From contig JAFYIZ010000042.1 in assembly GCA_017538365.1 (NCBI GenBank), positions 1 to 24,363 of the forward strand: DNA of 24,363 nt, in the 5' to 3' direction. This document shows positions 7,082 to 13,619 of this stretch, piece by piece; the stretch's first letter is position 1, and each line of letters opens with the position of its first letter. The notes below the pieces were generated by a model. It was not told where the DNA came from, ran no database searches, and saw only the letters and a list, made by a program, of their open reading frames with translations. A program made the position numbers and the translations under genes. Source of the stretch: a bacterium (GTDB lineage Bacteria; UBP6; UBA1177).

Positions 7082-8662
7082 TTATTTCTTTTTCTTTGGT
7101 TTTTCTTCTTTGAATTTTCTATCGCGGTTTGAAAAATCGTCGCCGTAGCCGCCGCGCTTCTTGTCTTTGCGGTCTTTGTGATCTTTGCGGTGAAAATCGT
7201 TTGATTTGCGTGATCTGTGTTTTTCGTCTCCGCTGTCGTGACGGCGGTTTGTTCTGCCGCGTCCCTGGTGGGTTTTGGAGAATTTGTCATCCTCTTTTTT
7301 GAGAAGCTGCCTTATCTTTTTTTCGGTAAATCCGATCTGGTCCGGTTCTTCAGTCTCGCTTTCCTCTTCTTCAAGAAGCATCGAAGCCAATATCATCGCG
7401 AGAGAACGCGGGTCAAGCTCATTCTCAAGCCCTTCGACAAACTCGATCCCCGCTTTGTTAGGCGTGTATTCGAGAACTTCTGCAGCGAGGCGTTTGATAC
7501 GCTCGCTTCTGATATCGTGCAGAGTCGGAATGACTTTCACTTCGATCGATGAACCGACGTTTTTCTCAATTCTGCGGATGTTCCGGAACTCCGAAGGCGT
7601 TACCAGAGTTATCGCGATTCCTTTGTTTCCGGCGCGTCCTGTTCTTCCGACGCGGTGGATATAGCTTTTCGCGTTGAAGGGAATGTGATAGTTGAAAACA
7701 TGACTCACATCGGCGATATCAAGTCCGCGTGCAGCAACGTCTGTTGCGACCAGAATATCGATCATTCCTTTGCGGAAAGAGGACATGACCTGATTTCTCT
7801 GTGACTGGTCGAGATCTCCGTGAAGCGCTTTCGCGTTGAAACCGCGTGCGACCAGAAATGTGCTGAGTTCGTCAACTTCAAGTTTCGTGCGGCAGAAAAC
7901 TATAGCTTTTTCGGGGTTCTGCTCTTCGATAAGTCGCGTCAGAGCGGGCTTTTTCTCCTCTTCTTCAACGATGTAGTAGGACTGCTCGATATCTGTGTTC
8001 GTCGATTCTTCGACAGTTTCAGCCTTTATCGAAACCGGGTCGGTGAGGATGTTTTCGGCGAGTTTTCTGATTTCTTCGGGCATCGTTGCCGAAAAAAGAA
8101 GGGTCTGGCGCTTTTTCGGCAAAAAGTCGAATATCGCCATGATGTCTTCGTAAAAACCCATGTCGAGCATTTCGTCCGCTTCGTCAAGAACGACCGTTAT
8201 CGGCTCGATTATTTCGATTTTTCCCGATCTCAGCATGTCGAGAAGTCTTCCCGGAGTCGCAGCGAGCACCTGAGTTCCGCTTTCAAGCAGTTTGAGCTGA
8301 CGCGAATAGGAGTGACCTCCAAGAATTGAACAGGTTCTTATCCCTGCGAATTTACCCAAGCGGTAAAGTTCGTCGCTAATCTGCGCCGCGAGTTCGCGGG
8401 TAGGGGAGATCACGATAAGTTCGATCCCGACATTGCGCAGCATGTTGTTCATCACGGGAAGACCGAAAGCAGCCGTTTTTCCCGTTCCTGTGTGAGACTG
8501 TGCGATAACGTCCTTGCCCTGCAAAATCAATGGAATAGCCTCTGCCTGAATCGGACTCGGGATCTTGAAGCCTGCCTCGCGAATTCCTTCCATTATGTCG
8601 CTTTTGAAGCCGAAAGCCTCAAAGGTGGTGTCTGTTGCCATTTCGGCGAATTTTTCAGTCAT
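7082..8662 (-). CDS. DEAD-box ATP-dependent RNA helicase
   Basis: A 526-aa cytoplasmic helicase of the RhlE/DeaD type that remodels RNA duplexes or ribonucleoproteins. A Q motif (PSPIQ) precedes Walker A AQSHTGTGKT at residues 54-63. Then come PTRELA, TPGR, DEAD at 160-163 and SAT. In the second RecA domain are VFCRTK, HGDLDQ, VATDVAARGLDI and HRVGRTGRAG. After about residue 455 there is a long, highly charged tail rich in Arg, Lys, Asp, His and Gly, likely an RNA-binding extension. Cold-shock or ribosome-assembly helicases have such tails. A GAGG site at 8667-8670 is only 4 nt from the ATG. An internal ATG (Met8) lacks a site, so the first start is kept. Confidence 0.95.
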   Translation of the reverse strand: MTEKFAEMATDTTFEAFGFKSDIMEGIREAGFKIPSPIQAEAIPLILQGKDVIAQSHTGTGKTAAFGLPVMNNMLRNVGIELIVISPTRELAAQISDELYRLGKFAGIRTCSILGGHSYSRQLKLLESGTQVLAATPGRLLDMLRSGKIEIIEPITVVLDEADEMLDMGFYEDIMAIFDFLPKKRQTLLFSATMPEEIRKLAENILTDPVSIKAETVEESTNTDIEQSYYIVEEEEKKPALTRLIEEQNPEKAIVFCRTKLEVDELSTFLVARGFNAKALHGDLDQSQRNQVMSSFRKGMIDILVATDVAARGLDIADVSHVFNYHIPFNAKSYIHRVGRTGRAGNKGIAITLVTPSEFRNIRRIEKNVGSSIEVKVIPTLHDIRSERIKRLAAEVLEYTPNKAGIEFVEGLENELDPRSLAMILASMLLEEEESETEEPDQIGFTEKKIRQLLKKEDDKFSKTHQGRGRTNRRHDSGDEKHRSRKSNDFHRKDHKDRKDKKRGGYGDDFSNRDRKFKEEKPKKKK

Positions 8663-8747
8663 TTTGCCTCAAAATACAGTTTTCACTGATTTGTTTGAAA
8701 GATTTTGGAAAAATTTTTGGATTTAATAAAAGGAAAAACAATTAAAC

Positions 8748-9353
8748 TTAGAATCTGTAAGCTGCTTCAGCCATGAAGTAGTCGTGGCTGTGGTAGAAGT
8801 ATGTGTCTCCGCCTGCGTTGCCGCCGAAACCGGCTTTAAGACCCCAGTTGCCTTTGAAGTTAAGCTGTGCACCGATTCCCCAAGCGAAACTTGCTGCGAA
8901 TTCAGCATCCGTGCCATCGTCAGCAGTTCTGCCGGTGAAAACGTTGAGACCAACACCCATCGACATCCAGGGACCTACTGCTTCAAGAGGACCAGCACCT
9001 TTCATCTGGGTTGTGTTGAACAGATACATGAAATTACCCTGAACAGGGATCATGATCATGTGACGTTTGAAACTGTCAGAATGTTTTGTAGGAATCCACC
9101 ACTGACCTGCAAGGTCAAGACCTGCATACATTTTGCCGCTGCCGTCATGAGCTTTTGTTGTAGCTTTTTCCCAAACATTCCAGTCAATGTCTGCACCGAC
9201 TGTTACACCAAGCTGATTCCAGTTTTCATTGTTAAGGTCAGCAGCACCGAGACCGAAAGTGAGCTGGATAAGCTCAGGTTTCGGGTCACCGATTTTAGCG
9301 AAAAGAGCGAATGTGCAGCAGAGAACAGCTGCAAGAACCAACATTTTTTTCAT
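8748..9353 (-). CDS. Outer-membrane beta-barrel protein, small
   Basis: A 201-aa exported protein of unknown role. The signal peptide covers residues 1-19 (MKKMLVLAAVLCCTFALFA), probably cut before Lys20. The mature part has alternating hydrophobic/polar strands, Gly and aromatic residues, and ends in AEAAYRF; a terminal Phe is the usual sign for outer-membrane barrel assembly. The open frame extends upstream to 9419, but GGAGG at 9359-9363 fixes the start at ATG 9353. The same strand carries the helicase 85 nt downstream and the PAS gene upstream, with a likely terminator in between, so it is probably transcribed on its own. The gap 8663-8747 shows nothing but AT-rich DNA. Confidence 0.8.
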   Translation of the reverse strand: MKKMLVLAAVLCCTFALFAKIGDPKPELIQLTFGLGAADLNNENWNQLGVTVGADIDWNVWEKATTKAHDGSGKMYAGLDLAGQWWIPTKHSDSFKRHMIMIPVQGNFMYLFNTTQMKGAGPLEAVGPWMSMGVGLNVFTGRTADDGTDAEFAASFAWGIGAQLNFKGNWGLKAGFGGNAGGDTYFYHSHDYFMAEAAYRF

Positions 9354-9434
9354 AATTTCCTCCAAATTAAAAATAACAAAAATGGTTAACCCAAACAAAA
9401 ACCGCAGAATGCTATTCATAAAGGTTTTAAAGTC

Positions 9435-9469
9435 AAAAAAAATTGTGGTTCACCGTTTGCCGGAAGCCA
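9435..9469 (-). terminator. Likely Rho-independent terminator of the PAS gene
   Basis: On the minus strand an imperfect hairpin (TGG-c-TTCCG, loop GCAAA, CGG-tg-AA-CCA; 9446-9469) is followed almost at once by a run of eight T (9435-9442). It lies 30 nt after the PAS-protein stop and about 80 nt before the barrel-protein start. The stem has two bulges, which lowers certainty. A TTGACT hexamer (minus strand, 9430-9435) next to the T run could be part of the barrel gene's promoter, but no good -10 follows. Confidence 0.5.
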
Positions 9470-9498
9470 ATGAGCCGAATTTGCTTGAAAAATCAAAA

Positions 9499-9834
9499 CT
9501 ATTTTCTGACGTAGTGCGGCATATCGAACGGAATCACCATTGAAATTTCGACGAGTCCGCCGATAGCGCCGTCTTCTTTGTACCACGGGGCCTGATAGAT
9601 CATCTTTTTTCTGCCGTTTTTTTCGATAGTGTAGACATTCGGATGATCGTTTTTCATCATGTCGTGCATTTTGTCGATCGATGCCTGCTGGTGGCACTTC
9701 ATGAGATTTTCGCCGATCATGTTTCTGCCGCCCGAAAGCGCCTGCATCGCTGCATCGTTCATGTCTAAAATGTTTCCTTCGGTGTCCATCACCGTTATCG
9801 CCGCCCCGAATTTGTCAACCCAGTCTCTGAACAT
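9499..9834 (-). CDS. Small single-domain PAS protein
   Basis: A 111-aa cytoplasmic protein consisting of one PAS domain and nothing else. It opens with the PAS strand pattern FGAAITVMDTEGNILDMNDAA, continues with GENLMKCHQQASIDKMHDMM and ends with the strands KKMIYQAPWY and GGLVEISMVIPF. The CHxxxS segment resembles the PAS module at the end of DUF438 proteins and stand-alone PAS proteins of anaerobes (from memory). C47-H48 could take part in ligand, heme or redox sensing, but that is inference. There is no output domain, so it must act through a partner. The start is supported by GGAGGA at 9839-9844. It is divergent from the chromate-transporter homologue. Confidence 0.82.
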   Translation of the reverse strand: MFRDWVDKFGAAITVMDTEGNILDMNDAAMQALSGGRNMIGENLMKCHQQASIDKMHDMMKNDHPNVYTIEKNGRKKMIYQAPWYKEDGAIGGLVEISMVIPFDMPHYVRK

Positions 9835-9884
9835 TTGTTCCTCCTTAAATTACGCAAACAAAACAGATGATGATAGCGATTTTT

Positions 9885-9912
9885 TTGTGCAAATAAAATA
9901 AATGGTTATATT
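9885..9912 (+). promoter_or_regulatory. Candidate promoter for the chromate-transporter homologue
   Basis: TTGTGC (9885-9890) and TATATT (9907-9912) with a 16-nt spacer, 31 nt before the ATG. The -10 is good and the -35 weak. Confidence 0.4.
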
Positions 9913-9943
9913 CCGGCGGAATTTGTCTGTTTGAGGTCTCTGG

Positions 9944-10507
9944 ATGATATACCTTGACTTGTTTTTAGGTTTTCTCAAAGTCGGCTGCTTTGCTTTCGGC
10001 GGGGCTTACGCCGCGATTCCGCTTATACGCGATGTCGTGCTTTCATACGGATGGGTGACCGACGAAACTCTGACCTATATGATTGCGGTGAGCGAAATGA
10101 CGCCCGGGCCTATCATGGTGAATCTGGCGACTTATGTCGGGCGCAGTCAGGCGGGTTTTCTCGGTGCTTTTGTTGCGACTTTCGCAGTTGTTTTTCCGGC
10201 ATTTCTCATCATGCTTCTCTGCATGTTCGCTTTCAATGCGCTTATGAAAAACCGCTGTTTCAATTCAGTAATAGGCACTTTGAAGCCCTGCGTTGTGGGG
10301 CTTATTCTCGCAGTCGGGATTTTTATGACTACGGAAGCCTTTTTCGACTTAAAAGGTGAGGGTACATTTGATCCCCAAGCCCTTCTTATCACGGTTCTGC
10401 TTGCAGCTGCAGCGTTTCTGCCGCCTGTTTTCGGGAAAAAGAAGATTTCGCCGATAACGCTCATTGTTGTGAGCGCGGTGCTTGGTGTTTTAATTTACGC
10501 GCCGTAA
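9944..10507 (+). CDS. Chromate transporter (CHR) family protein, single domain
   Basis: A 187-aa inner-membrane protein matching one half of ChrA. The N-terminal FLKVGCFAFGGAYAAIPLI and the motif AVSEMTPGPIMVNLATYVG are family hallmarks. Five or six hydrophobic segments follow. Full-length ChrA has two such halves, and short CHR proteins are usually encoded as tandem pairs. No partner is present here, so it may work as a homodimer. True substrates of many CHR proteins are not known, so chromate export is a family label and not a claim. GAGGT at 9933-9937 supports the ATG. The stop codon is followed 8 nt later by repeat element B. Confidence 0.88.
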   Translation: MIYLDLFLGFLKVGCFAFGGAYAAIPLIRDVVLSYGWVTDETLTYMIAVSEMTPGPIMVNLATYVGRSQAGFLGAFVATFAVVFPAFLIMLLCMFAFNALMKNRCFNSVIGTLKPCVVGLILAVGIFMTTEAFFDLKGEGTFDPQALLITVLLAAAAFLPPVFGKKKISPITLIVVSAVLGVLIYAP

Positions 10508-10514
10508 TCTTAAC

Positions 10515-10620
10515 GGGATCGCGAGATCACGTTATCCCGAGATCTCGGCGGCGCGAACCGAGATCCCGAGATCCCGGCGGCGCGAACCGTTATCCCGGGA
10601 TCCCGAAATTCCGGCAAGAA
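10515..10620. repeat. Modular 8-bp repeat element B (9 units, duplicated spacer)
   Basis: Units fitting GNNATNNC start at 10515, 10523, 10531 and 10539, then 10560 and 10568, then 10589, 10597 and 10605. The three blocks are separated by two identical 13-nt spacers GGCGGCGCGAACC (10547-10559 and 10576-10588). The last unit, GAAATTCC, is directly followed by GGCAAGAA (10613-10620), the reverse complement of the edge motif TTCTTGCC seen in elements A and C, so this copy is inverted relative to those. It fills the region between chrA and the promoter of the RseC-like gene. Confidence 0.87.
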
Positions 10621-10625
10621 GAAAA

Positions 10626-10653
10626 TTGACAAAAATCGCGGAAAGTATAAAAA
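10626..10653 (+). promoter_or_regulatory. Candidate promoter for the rseC-like/rnfB pair
   Basis: TTGACA (10626-10631) is a perfect -35 box. The -10 is either TATAAA (10646-10651, 14-nt spacer) or TAAAAA (10648-10653, 16-nt spacer). It lies directly after repeat element B and about 25 nt before the ATG. Confidence 0.5.
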
Positions 10654-10666
10654 ATCGCGATTTTTT
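10631..10666. promoter_or_regulatory. Palindrome and half-site copy across the rseC-like promoter (putative operator)
   Basis: AAAAAATCGCGATTTTTT (10649-10666) is a perfect 18-bp palindrome. The half-sequence AAAAATCGCG also occurs at 10631-10640, directly after the -35 box, so the same 10-mer is repeated 19 bp apart (10650-10659). The repeats bracket the -10 region, a typical place for a repressor site. The first copy and the right arm can also pair as a 10-bp stem followed by T residues, so RNA-level control is an alternative. Confidence 0.5.
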
Positions 10667-10678
10667 TAGGTTCAAATC

Positions 10679-11089
10679 ATGGCGAATACGAGAGTTTCAC
10701 ACGAAGGCACGGTGATAAACGTGGCTGACGGAAAAGTTGCTGTAAAAATCGAGGTTAAAAGCGCGTGCAGTGCGTGTCACGCCAAAAGCATGTGTTCGGT
10801 TTCGGAGCTTTCCGAGAAGGTGATCGAAGCTCTTCCTGCCGAAAGCGTCTCCGTGGGCGACAGCGTGGTCGTCGAAATGGAGGAAAAGTTCGGCTTGAAA
10901 GCTGTTTTTTATGTTTTTTTCATACCTTTTGTTCTTATGGCTTCAACACTTTTTGTTTCGGCAAATTTCGTTTCAGAGGCTTTGGCGGCACTCTTCTCAC
11001 TGCTGGTTTTAGCGCCTTACGCTCTGCTGCTTATGCTTTTGAAACCTTATTTCGCGAAACAGTTCGTGTTTGTGTGCCGGAAAATTTAA
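10679..11089 (+). CDS. SoxR-reducing system protein RseC-like (RseC/MucC family)
   Basis: A 136-aa inner-membrane protein. The N-terminal soluble part carries a Cys cluster ACSACHAKSMC (Cys-x2-Cys-x5-Cys), then two strongly hydrophobic segments (about 73-93 and 98-118) form a membrane hairpin. This is the RseC/MucC layout, a family often found with Rnf electron-transport genes and implicated in keeping SoxR reduced in E. coli. The stop is 12 nt before the rnfB ATG, with the rnfB ribosome-binding site in the gap, so the two form one transcript. No sigma-E (rpoE/rseA/rseB) genes are near, which favours the redox over the envelope-stress role. Confidence 0.85.
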   Translation: MANTRVSHEGTVINVADGKVAVKIEVKSACSACHAKSMCSVSELSEKVIEALPAESVSVGDSVVVEMEEKFGLKAVFYVFFIPFVLMASTLFVSANFVSEALAALFSLLVLAPYALLLMLLKPYFAKQFVFVCRKI

Positions 11090-11101
11090 TTGGAGGTCTT
11101 T

Positions 11102-11947
11102 ATGGACGGAGCTATCCTTTATTCGCTTATTACTCTTGGCGTTATCGCGGTCGTTTCCGCGGTAGTTCTTTTTGTTGTCGCAAAAAAATTCAAAGTTGAA
11201 GAAGATCCGAGGATCGACGAAGTTCTCGAATTTTTGCCTGGTGCCAACTGCGGCGGATGCGGTTTCCCCGGATGCCGCGGACTTGCAGAAGGCATAATCA
11301 AAGCCGCGAACGCAGGTTCTTCCGATATTCCGTGCTGCCCCGGCTGCAACGCTGAAAAACGCAAAAAAATAGGAGAGGTAATAGGCCTTGCGATGCAGGA
11401 GAGCGTTCCGAAAGTTGCAGTTGTGCGCTGCGGCGGAACATGTGAGAAAACGACGAGAAAAAGCGATTACGACGGCCCTGCAAACTGCGCTGTCGCTGCT
11501 TCTCTTTTTGTTGGTGAAAAAGGCTGCCAGTTCGGCTGCTTAGGACTCGGCGACTGTGTTGAAGCGTGTGCATTCGGCGCGCTTTCGATGGATAAAATCA
11601 CGGGACTTCCGGTTGTTGACGAAGAAAAATGCACATCCTGCGGCGTCTGTGCAAGAAAATGCCCGAGAAAGATAATCGAAATCCGTCCGAAAGGGCGCAA
11701 CAACAGGCGCGTTTATGTCGGCTGCCGCAATACCGACAAGGCTCCTGCTGCAATGAGCGTCTGCAAAGCTGCATGTATCGGCTGCGGAAAGTGCGCGAAA
11801 GAGTGCCCCGAAAAAGTTCAGGCGATCACAGTTGAGAACTTCTTGGCTTACATTGATCCCGCAAAGTGCATAGCATGCGGAAAATGTGCTGCTGCATGCC
11901 CGACCCACGCAATAAAGGCGACATTCGAAATAAAACTAGGCGCCTGA
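11102..11947 (+). CDS. rnfB: RnfB-like electron transport complex subunit, polyferredoxin
   Basis: A 281-aa membrane-anchored iron-sulfur protein. Residues about 5-27 form one transmembrane helix. Next comes the 4Fe-4S module CGGCGFPGC with a following Cys pair, then a 2[4Fe-4S] ferredoxin-like unit (CQFGC...CVEAC and CTSCGVCARKCP), then two more clusters (CIGCGKCAKECP and CIACGKCAAACP). The extra C-terminal clusters resemble the longer RnfB of anaerobes rather than the short E. coli form. In the Rnf complex this subunit takes electrons from ferredoxin. A frame opens at TTG 11090, but GGAGG at 11092-11096 sets the start at ATG 11102. No rnfC, D, G, E or A gene follows. The coding end touches repeat element C. 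Confidence 0.9.
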   Translation: MDGAILYSLITLGVIAVVSAVVLFVVAKKFKVEEDPRIDEVLEFLPGANCGGCGFPGCRGLAEGIIKAANAGSSDIPCCPGCNAEKRKKIGEVIGLAMQESVPKVAVVRCGGTCEKTTRKSDYDGPANCAVAASLFVGEKGCQFGCLGLGDCVEACAFGALSMDKITGLPVVDEEKCTSCGVCARKCPRKIIEIRPKGRNNRRVYVGCRNTDKAPAAMSVCKAACIGCGKCAKECPEKVQAITVENFLAYIDPAKCIACGKCAAACPTHAIKATFEIKLGA

Positions 11948-11996
11948 ATTCTTGCCGGGATCCCGGTATCACGGTATGCCGGTATCCTGAGGCGCC
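11939..11996. repeat. Modular 8-bp repeat element C (4 units)
   Basis: Edge motif TTCTTGCC (11949-11956, preceded by AA) is directly followed by GGGATCCC (11957), GGTATCAC (11965), GGTATGCC (11973) and GGTATCCT (11981). The last unit breaks the rule with a final T. Both ends carry GGCGCC (11939-11944, inside the last rnfB codons, and 11991-11996). Only 1 nt separates the rnfB stop from the edge motif. Confidence 0.82.
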
Positions 11997-12022
11997 AAAC
12001 AAATCCGACAATAACGAAATTT

Positions 12023-12050
12023 TTGTTAAAAATCTCAATTTGGTTACAAT
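12023..12050 (+). promoter_or_regulatory. Candidate promoter for the PepT-like gene
   Basis: TTGTTA (12023-12028) and TACAAT (12045-12050) with a 16-nt spacer, 36 nt before the ATG. The -10 differs from consensus at one position. Confidence 0.5.
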
Positions 12051-12086
12051 ACTGCGGTTTTTTTATTAACTTGAGGGAGTTTAAAA

Positions 12087-13334
12087 ATGAAAAGAGATCA
12101 GTTGGCAGCAAAAATCCTTAATGAAACCAATTTGTTGAACCGTTTCCTTGACTACGTTAAAGAAGATACGCAGTCTGTCGAAGAAAGCGAGACCTGTCCT
12201 TCTTCTCCGAAAGAAAAAAATCTGGGCAGAAAACTTGTTGAAGAGCTTAAATCGCTCGGTCTTGCAAATGCCGAAATGGATGAAAACGGCTATGTTTACG
12301 CGAAAATGGCTACAAACTGCGGCATTACGAAGAAAGTTGCTTTCATCGCTCACATGGACGTTGCCCTTGACTGCAAAGGCGAAGGCGTATGTCCTGTTAT
12401 CCACGAAAAATACGACGGCTCGGTCCTGAATCTTAAAGGCGGCACGGTCATCGATCCCGCTGATACCGAGCATCTTTCCGATTGCATCGGCGACACGGTA
12501 ATCACTTCCGACGGTACGACTCTTCTCGGTGCTGACGACAAAGCGGGTGTTGCTGCGATTATGTCGATGGTTGAATATCTCGGCAAACATCCCGAAATCA
12601 AACACCCGGAAATCAGAATATGCTTCACGCCCGACGAAGAGATCGGACGCGGTGTTGACAAAATCAATCTTCAGAAAGTCGACGCAGATTTCGCTTACAC
12701 GCTCGACGGCGGTGCTCCCTATGAAGTAAACTACGAGAATTTCAACGCTTTCTCTGCGAAAGTTACACTTCGCGGCGTTTCGATCCATCCCGGATATGCA
12801 AAAGACAAAATGGTCAACGCAATCAGATACGCGGGAAAATTCATCGATATGCTTCCGAAGACGATGTCGCCTGAAAGAACCTGCGGCAGAGAGCCTTTCA
12901 TCCACATTGTCGGCATCAGCGGCGGCAGCGAGGAAGTCACTGTCAGCATGATCCTCAGAAGTTTTGTCCGTGAAGACATCGAGCGCGAAGAGAAGATAAT
13001 CCTCAACATCATCGAAGTTCTTAAGGCTGAAGAACCCCGTCTTCAGGTAACTCCGGTTTTCACCGAAAGCTACCTCAACATGTATGAAGTCATGAAGGAC
13101 AAAATGGAAGTTTTCGGCTATCTCAAGAAAGCAATCGAAGACTTGGGCGCAACTCCGAATGTCGAGCCTATCCGCGGCGGAACAGACGGTGCAAGACTTT
13201 CCTTCATGGGACTTCCGTGCCCGAATATTTTTGCAGGCGGCGTAAACTTCCACTCCCAGAAAGAGTGGGTCGCTCTTGAAGATATCGCGCTTGCTTCTGC
13301 TGTCACAGTTAAGATTGTTGAGAACATCAAATAG
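12087..13334 (+). CDS. pepT: Peptidase T-like M20 family metallopeptidase
   Basis: A 415-aa cytoplasmic di-zinc aminopeptidase that removes the N-terminal residue of tripeptides. The metal site is complete: H89 and D91 in AHMDVALD, D150 in LLGADDKAG, E184/E185 in TPDEEIG, D207 in YTLDGG and H389 in VNFHSQKEW. The substrate motif IRGGTDGARLS is present. The segment after the first metal His is HMDVALD where E. coli PepT has HVDTSPD, so subfamily M20B is likely but strict tripeptide specificity is not certain. Length matches PepT (about 410). The start is supported by GAGGGAG, 7 nt upstream. It is flanked by repeat elements C and D and is probably monocistronic. Confidence 0.93.
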   Translation: MKRDQLAAKILNETNLLNRFLDYVKEDTQSVEESETCPSSPKEKNLGRKLVEELKSLGLANAEMDENGYVYAKMATNCGITKKVAFIAHMDVALDCKGEGVCPVIHEKYDGSVLNLKGGTVIDPADTEHLSDCIGDTVITSDGTTLLGADDKAGVAAIMSMVEYLGKHPEIKHPEIRICFTPDEEIGRGVDKINLQKVDADFAYTLDGGAPYEVNYENFNAFSAKVTLRGVSIHPGYAKDKMVNAIRYAGKFIDMLPKTMSPERTCGREPFIHIVGISGGSEEVTVSMILRSFVREDIEREEKIILNIIEVLKAEEPRLQVTPVFTESYLNMYEVMKDKMEVFGYLKKAIEDLGATPNVEPIRGGTDGARLSFMGLPCPNIFAGGVNFHSQKEWVALEDIALASAVTVKIVENIK

Positions 13335-13338
13335 TTCC

Positions 13339-13415
13339 GGCGCCGCCAATTCTTGTCGGGATCCCGGGATTCCGTGATTCCGTGATCCCGGAGGCGGCGA
13401 ATCGTGATCCCGATC
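13339..13415. repeat. Modular 8-bp repeat element D (5 units)
   Basis: Flank GGCGCCGCC (13339-13347), AA and edge motif TTCTTGTC (13350-13357) lead directly into GGGATCCC (13358), GGGATTCC (13366), GTGATTCC (13374) and GTGATCCC (13382). A 14-nt spacer GGAGGCGGCGAATC (13390-13403) follows, then GTGATCCC (13404), GATC and six T. GCCGCC on the left can pair with GGCGGC in the spacer, enclosing the first four units. With the T run this could end pepT transcription. Confidence 0.85.
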
Positions 13416-13442
13416 TTTTTTGTCGCTGCCATCAAAAAAAAC

Positions 13443-13470
13443 TTGACTTTCAAATTTTTTTCCCTACACT
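13443..13470 (+). promoter_or_regulatory. Promoter for the tRNA gene
   Basis: TTGACT (13443-13448) and TACACT (13465-13470) with a 16-nt spacer place the transcription start about 10 nt before the mature tRNA 5' end at 13487. Confidence 0.6.
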
Positions 13471-13486
13471 ACTCGCCGTCCTGCGT

Positions 13487-13563
13487 GGCGGGATAGCTCA
13501 GTTGGCTAGAGCAGCGGACTCATATCCCGCAGGTCGAGTGTTCGAATCACTCTCCCGCTACCA
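13487..13563 (+). tRNA. tRNA with CAU anticodon (elongator Met, or Ile decoding AUA)
   Basis: A 77-nt cloverleaf with encoded CCA. Acceptor GGCGGGA pairs with TCCCGCT (13553-13559), giving a G-U pair at 1-72. The D arm is GCTC/GAGC. The anticodon stem GCGGA/CCCGC (13514-13518, 13526-13530) has an A-C mismatch next to the loop. Loop CTCATAT holds the anticodon CAT at 13521-13523. T arm is GAGTG/CACTC with TTCGAAT. The initiator features (unpaired 1-72, three G-C pairs above the loop) are missing, so it is not the initiator. Elongator tRNA-Met and lysidine-modified tRNA-Ile2 both carry CAU and cannot be told apart with confidence here. Confidence 0.93.
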
Positions 13564-13619
13564 CTTCTTGTTTTTTTCCCTATAAATAATTTTTTTATTC
13601 AATTTTTTGTGATTTTTTC

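Noticed and set aside
9354-9419. Upstream ATG start for the small barrel protein
   Set aside because: GGAGG is placed for the internal ATG at 9353, which begins a standard signal peptide.
12081-13349. A 422-codon open frame on the minus strand opposite pepT
   Set aside because: It is fully antisense to a gene with all M20 metal ligands and a good ribosome-binding site. The translation has no recognisable domain, so it is a shadow frame caused by codon bias.
7003-13415. CRISPR array as an explanation for the repeat loci
   Set aside because: Units are 8 bp, touch each other without unique spacers, vary internally, and no cas genes are present. Spacer-like parts are conserved and GC-rich, the reverse of CRISPR.
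13382-13585. A short open frame running through the tRNA gene
   Set aside because: The peptide (GGIAQLARAADS) is the usual false translation of a tRNA D-arm and stem; the locus is RNA-coding.
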